Assembly (NCBI GenBank): GCA_031281855.1
Contig: JAITEW010000029.1
Coordinates: forward strand, 1-7,095
Direction of reading: 5' to 3'
From: Treponema sp.
GTDB lineage: Bacteria; Spirochaetota; Spirochaetia; Treponematales; Breznakiellaceae
Length of the DNA: 7,095 nt
Position 1 is the first letter of the stretch. Each line of letters starts with the position of its first letter. Position numbers and translations under genes: made by a program. Below are positions 5,423 through 7,095 of the stretch, in pieces. The notes beneath the pieces are model-generated. The model was given only the letters and a program-made list of their open reading frames with translations, was not told the DNA's origin and did no database searches.

Positions 5423-6322
5423 CTATTTCCATTCCAGTCTCCAATCCCCGGAACCCAGTACCTCTGCCAGGAAGGGGAGGGCCTCTTCCAGCGCCGCCTT
5501 GAGGGTCCACGGTGGGTTGTAAACGACAAGGCCCGAACCGTACATCCCTCTGGGGGAAGTCCCGGTGTGCGGAAAAAAAGCCGCGCTGCTCCGGGGAGCG
5601 GTGTGGAATTCAATGCAGCAATTGCCGGCCGGGAAAAGTTTGAGCAAAGTTTCAGGCAAGGTTTCGGAATGTTCCGCCTCTGGGGCGTCTTTTATCGTGT
5701 CTTTAGGCATGAGCAGCAAAGGATACCAGATGATGTAGGTCCCTTGGGGAAAACGCCTGAGGGCTTCGGCCAGGGCAGCCGGGATAGTTTGGAATTCGTT
5801 CTTTTCTTCCCACGACGGGTCCACGAGTATGAGCCCCCGGCGAGAAGGGGGCGGCAGCAGGCTTTTCAGGGAAGCCGGGCCGTCCGCTTTCAGGGATTCG
5901 ATCCCCGGCGCCCCTTTTCCGCTTCCGGGAAGCTTCAGGCGTTCCAGGTTTTCTTTCAGTAGTTCATAATCCGCCGGGTGCAGCTCAAAACAAACCAGAC
6001 GGTCCCGGGGCCGGAGCAGTTTTGCCGCTATAACCGGGGAGCCGGGGTAAAGGCCCTCTGAAGCGGCTGCCAGTTCCAGGTAAAACGCCGCCATAGCCGG
6101 AATCCGCCTGCCGCCTGAAGCCGCGGCCTTGAGCCGGCCAAAGCCTCCTTCCCATTCCCGGTTTTGTCCGCCGAGCTTATATAAGCCCGCTCCCGCGTGG
6201 GTGTCAACACAGAGAAGGGGCTTTTCCTTTTTCGTAAGATACCCGGCGCACCAGGCGAATACCATGTGCTTAAGGACATCAGCGGCGTTCCCTGCATGGA
6301 AACTGTGCCGGTAACTGAGCAT
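5423..6322 (-). CDS. rlmJ: 23S rRNA (adenine2030-N6)-methyltransferase RlmJ
   Basis: A 299-residue class I, SAM-dependent methyltransferase of the RlmJ (YhiR) family, which methylates A2030 of 23S rRNA on N6. The N-terminus MLSYRHSFHAGNxADVLKH is nearly diagnostic; it keeps Y4, H6 and K18, which matter in the E. coli enzyme. Motif I is DTHAGAG (40-46), followed by the family region YPGSPVIAAKLLRPRD (92-107), CFELHPADY (111-119) and RRGLILVDP (161-169). Motif IV, usually DPPY or similar, reads D168-P-S-W here: the catalytic Asp and an aromatic are kept, while the second Pro is Ser. IIWYPLL (197-203) and the final VVYNPPW (266-272) also fit. The gene is somewhat longer than the E. coli protein (280). 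The start codon at 6322 has only AGGA two bases away, too close to be a good ribosome site; a TATTAT box just upstream may mean a leaderless message. It is 36 bp downstream of the small repeat-associated gene and 79 bp upstream of the hemolysin III gene. Confidence 0.95.
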   Translation of the reverse strand: MLSYRHSFHAGNAADVLKHMVFAWCAGYLTKKEKPLLCVDTHAGAGLYKLGGQNREWEGGFGRLKAAASGGRRIPAMAAFYLELAAASEGLYPGSPVIAAKLLRPRDRLVCFELHPADYELLKENLERLKLPGSGKGAPGIESLKADGPASLKSLLPPPSRRGLILVDPSWEEKNEFQTIPAALAEALRRFPQGTYIIWYPLLLMPKDTIKDAPEAEHSETLPETLLKLFPAGNCCIEFHTAPRSSAAFFPHTGTSPRGMYGSGLVVYNPPWTLKAALEEALPFLAEVLGSGDWRLEWK

Positions 6323-6328
6323 GGTCCT

Positions 6329-6334
6329 ATAATA
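6329..6334 (-). promoter_or_regulatory. Possible -10 box (TATTAT) just upstream of rlmJ
   Basis: On the minus strand TATTAT (5 of 6 to TATAAT) ends 6 bases before the rlmJ ATG. No convincing -35 hexamer lies 16-18 bp upstream. If used, it would give a leaderless rlmJ transcript independent of the repeat-associated gene. The alternative is read-through from upstream. Confidence 0.25.
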
Positions 6335-6358
6335 ACCGCATCCGCCTGTTCCCGCTAG

Positions 6359-6748
6359 TTAGTGTCTGTCCACAAAGTCGGTTACTTTGTGGACAGACCT
6401 TGCATTTTCTCGCCAAGGAACCTTCGGTTCCCAGGCTACGAAAATGCGGTTTTTAAGGTAGTCTGTCCATAATGGGTCTACATTATGGACAGATACTATA
6501 TAGCGCATTTTCTCCACCAGGAGCCCGAAAGCCTCCCGGCACAGGGCCGTAACCACCGGGGAACGGTCGGAACTCTTGGCGTGGAGCAGTGCGGAATCCG
6601 CTGCGCCGATATACGTGTTCAGTTCCGTCGTGTCCTTTTCTGGAACCCCCCATGCCGGCCCCTTGGCAGCCAGCACGATGGACCAGGTTTTAGCCATAGC
6701 AAGCTGATCATCCCGCCTGCCTGGGAGCCAGTTAACATAACCCGCCAT
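6359..6748 (-). CDS. Repeat-associated small protein, C-terminus built from palindromic DNA
   Basis: A 129-residue protein of a family I recognise only by its pattern: N6-W7-x-P9..R12-D13-x-Q15..M18..T21-W22..W33-G34-V-P36, then helices with AKSSDRSP (57-64) and C70-REAFGLLVEKMRYI (to residue 84). It has no signal peptide or membrane segment; the first ~84 residues look like a small helical domain. From about residue 85 to the end (VSVHNVDPLW...FVDRH) the DNA consists of three successive hairpins, so this tail is probably insertion-derived and not part of the original domain. The ATG at 6748 has an excellent ribosome site (AAGGAGG, 6760-6754). A truncated relative lies at 419-598. It sits directly downstream of the 21-bp array at 6780-7031 and 36 bp before rlmJ, with which it may be co-transcribed. 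Function unknown. Confidence 0.7.
   Translation of the reverse strand: MAGYVNWLPGRRDDQLAMAKTWSIVLAAKGPAWGVPEKDTTELNTYIGAADSALLHAKSSDRSPVVTALCREAFGLLVEKMRYIVSVHNVDPLWTDYLKNRIFVAWEPKVPWRENARSVHKVTDFVDRH
6364..6494. repeat. 131-bp triple-hairpin palindromic element inside a reading frame
   Basis: Three hairpins lie one after another. Hairpin A, 6364-6398: GTCTGTCCACAAAGT, 5-base loop, perfect 15-bp complement. Hairpin B, 6402-6447: GCATTTTC / GAAAATGC at the ends, then GCC / GGC and GGAACC (6417-6422) / GGTTCC (6426-6431) around a TTC loop. Hairpin C, 6461-6494: GTCTGTCCATAATG, 6-base loop, complement with one G-T at the end. A and C share the outer word GTCTGTCCA/TGGACAGAC, so the element is bounded by the same palindrome on both sides. 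It supplies about the last 45 codons and keeps the frame open until TAA just beyond hairpin A. It looks like a small non-autonomous palindromic element (REP/REPIN-like, or like the Rickettsia palindromic elements that insert in frame). No transposase is present in the window. Confidence 0.75.
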
Positions 6749-6753
6749 AATAC

Positions 6754-6760
6754 CCTCCTT
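6754..6760 (-). promoter_or_regulatory. Strong ribosome binding site AAGGAGG
   Basis: On the minus strand AAGGAGG lies 5 bases before the ATG at 6748. It is the strongest Shine-Dalgarno in the window and fixes the start of the small repeat-associated gene. It also argues against a plus-strand TTG start at 6759, which would fall inside it. Confidence 0.8.
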
Positions 6761-6779
6761 GCAGGGATTTTTTCACATC

Positions 6780-7031
6780 AGGAATAGAACATTTTTGGTC
6801 AAAAATAGGGCGTTCCTGATTAAGAATGAAATGTTTTTGGCCAGAAACGGAGTGTTTCTGACCAGGAACGAAGCGTTTCTGATAAAAAATAAAACATTCC
6901 TGGTCAGAAATAGAGTGTTTCTGATTAAGAACAAAGCGTTTTTGGTCATGAACAGAGTATTTTTGGTCAGGAATGGAATGTTTCTGATGGAAAATGAAAC
7001 ATTTCCGGTCAGAAACGCGGTGTTTTATCCC
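6780..7031. repeat. Array of twelve 21-bp tandem repeats
   Basis: Twelve units of exactly 21 bp abut without spacers, starting at 6780, 6801, 6822 and so on to 7011; a decayed thirteenth follows to about 7052. The consensus in purine/pyrimidine code is ARRAAYRRRR followed by YRTTYYTGRYY. Positions 4, 5, 13 and 14 are invariant in all twelve, and 17-18 in nearly all. About 13 positions vary, nearly always A/G or C/T; the clear transversions are few (unit 9 position 2, unit 5 and unit 10 position 21, and the degenerate last unit). On the plus strand one frame stays open throughout and reads as heptapeptides [RK]-N-x-x-F-L-[VI]. That frame has no credible start: the only candidate before the array is TTG at 6759, inside the opposing ribosome site, and the frame closes with TAA at 6738-6740 upstream. 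The array lies immediately upstream of the minus-strand small gene. Confidence 0.9.
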
Positions 7032-7042
7032 AAAAACAGGAC

Positions 7043-7063
7043 ATACCGCCCTATATGCGGTAT
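7043..7063. repeat. 7-bp perfect inverted repeat after the array
   Basis: ATACCGC (7043-7049), 7-base loop, GCGGTAT (7057-7063). No T-run follows on either strand. It marks the point where the 21-bp pattern is lost. It could be an operator-like site or chance. The remaining bases to 7095 are AT-rich, and nothing more can be supported there. Confidence 0.35.
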
Positions 7064-7095
7064 ATCCTACTACACAAACATTATATCTTGATGGG

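Noticed and set aside
5324..5962. Plus-strand frame with a lipoprotein-like start (LLFFYGC)
   Set aside because: Almost all of it is antisense to rlmJ, which has clear family motifs; the later sequence is low-complexity and Arg/Gly/Pro-rich, as expected of a shadow frame.
6364..6398. Intrinsic terminator at the end of the small repeat-associated gene
   Set aside because: The 15-bp stem is strong but lies within the coding frame and has no T-run after it on the minus strand; better explained as part of the palindromic element.
6780..7031. CRISPR array
   Set aside because: The 21-bp units abut with no spacers and vary throughout; no cas gene is present.
6780..7031. Diversity-generating retroelement template or variable region
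   Set aside because: Changes are both A/G and C/T on the same strand, not adenine-specific, and there is no reverse transcriptase or template copy in the window.
6780..7031. Each 21-bp unit as a conserved RNA hairpin (unit positions 0-6 pairing with 12-18, or 13-17 with the next unit's 1-5)
   Set aside because: Some units pair well (for example unit 4), but others give A.C mismatches at the same pairs (units 2, 6, 11), and the alternative pairing fails in several junctions; there is no consistent covariation.
6759..7091. Plus-strand 110-residue protein over the repeats as an expressed gene
   Set aside because: Its only start is a TTG lying inside the opposing gene's AAGGAGG site, with no ribosome site of its own; kept only as a property of the repeat array.

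Overview
The window reads like a spirochaete chromosome, most probably a Treponema from an insect gut or similar habitat. This is an inference from protein style (for example the secreted protein ending in YDFSPYERFY, and a PilZ/GAF-like protein), from the gene mix, and from the repeat-rich ends. No rRNA or other marker is present to prove it.

Layout. Left edge (1-603): the N-terminal third of a sugar-type ABC transporter permease breaks off into about four 21-bp repeats. A hairpin follows, then a 59-codon gene with a good ribosome binding site, which I recognise as a truncated member of the same small-protein family found at the right edge. Middle left, plus strand (669-2568): a two-gene operon of a secreted hypothetical protein and a GAF-like/PilZ protein. 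It converges, 12 bp apart, on a minus-strand gene train read from right to left: a small repeat-associated protein (6748-6359), rlmJ (6322-5423), a hemolysin III/PAQR membrane protein (5343-4663), ettA (4653-2959) and a STAS-domain protein (2931-2581). Right edge (6749-7095): twelve head-to-tail 21-bp units that begin about 30 bp upstream of the start of the small repeat-associated gene, then a short inverted repeat.

How the genes fit together. rlmJ (23S rRNA methylation) and ettA (ATP-sensing control of translation entry) are both ribosome functions. They are packed with a membrane-homeostasis protein and an anti-sigma-antagonist-like STAS protein, with 79, 9 and 27 bp between genes, so co-transcription is plausible. 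The PilZ and STAS genes suggest signalling, but both carry non-canonical key motifs.

The most unusual part is the pair of edges. The two small genes (419-598 and 6748-6359) align without gaps over 30 residues, with 12 identities including three tryptophans and an RDxQ core. Each is preceded, in its own direction, by a 21-bp tandem array of different sequence, and each ends in palindromic DNA. In the right-hand copy the last ~45 codons are made almost entirely of three successive hairpins. This looks like a repeat-array/small-ORF/palindrome module present in two states of decay, and it is the best candidate here for an undescribed system.
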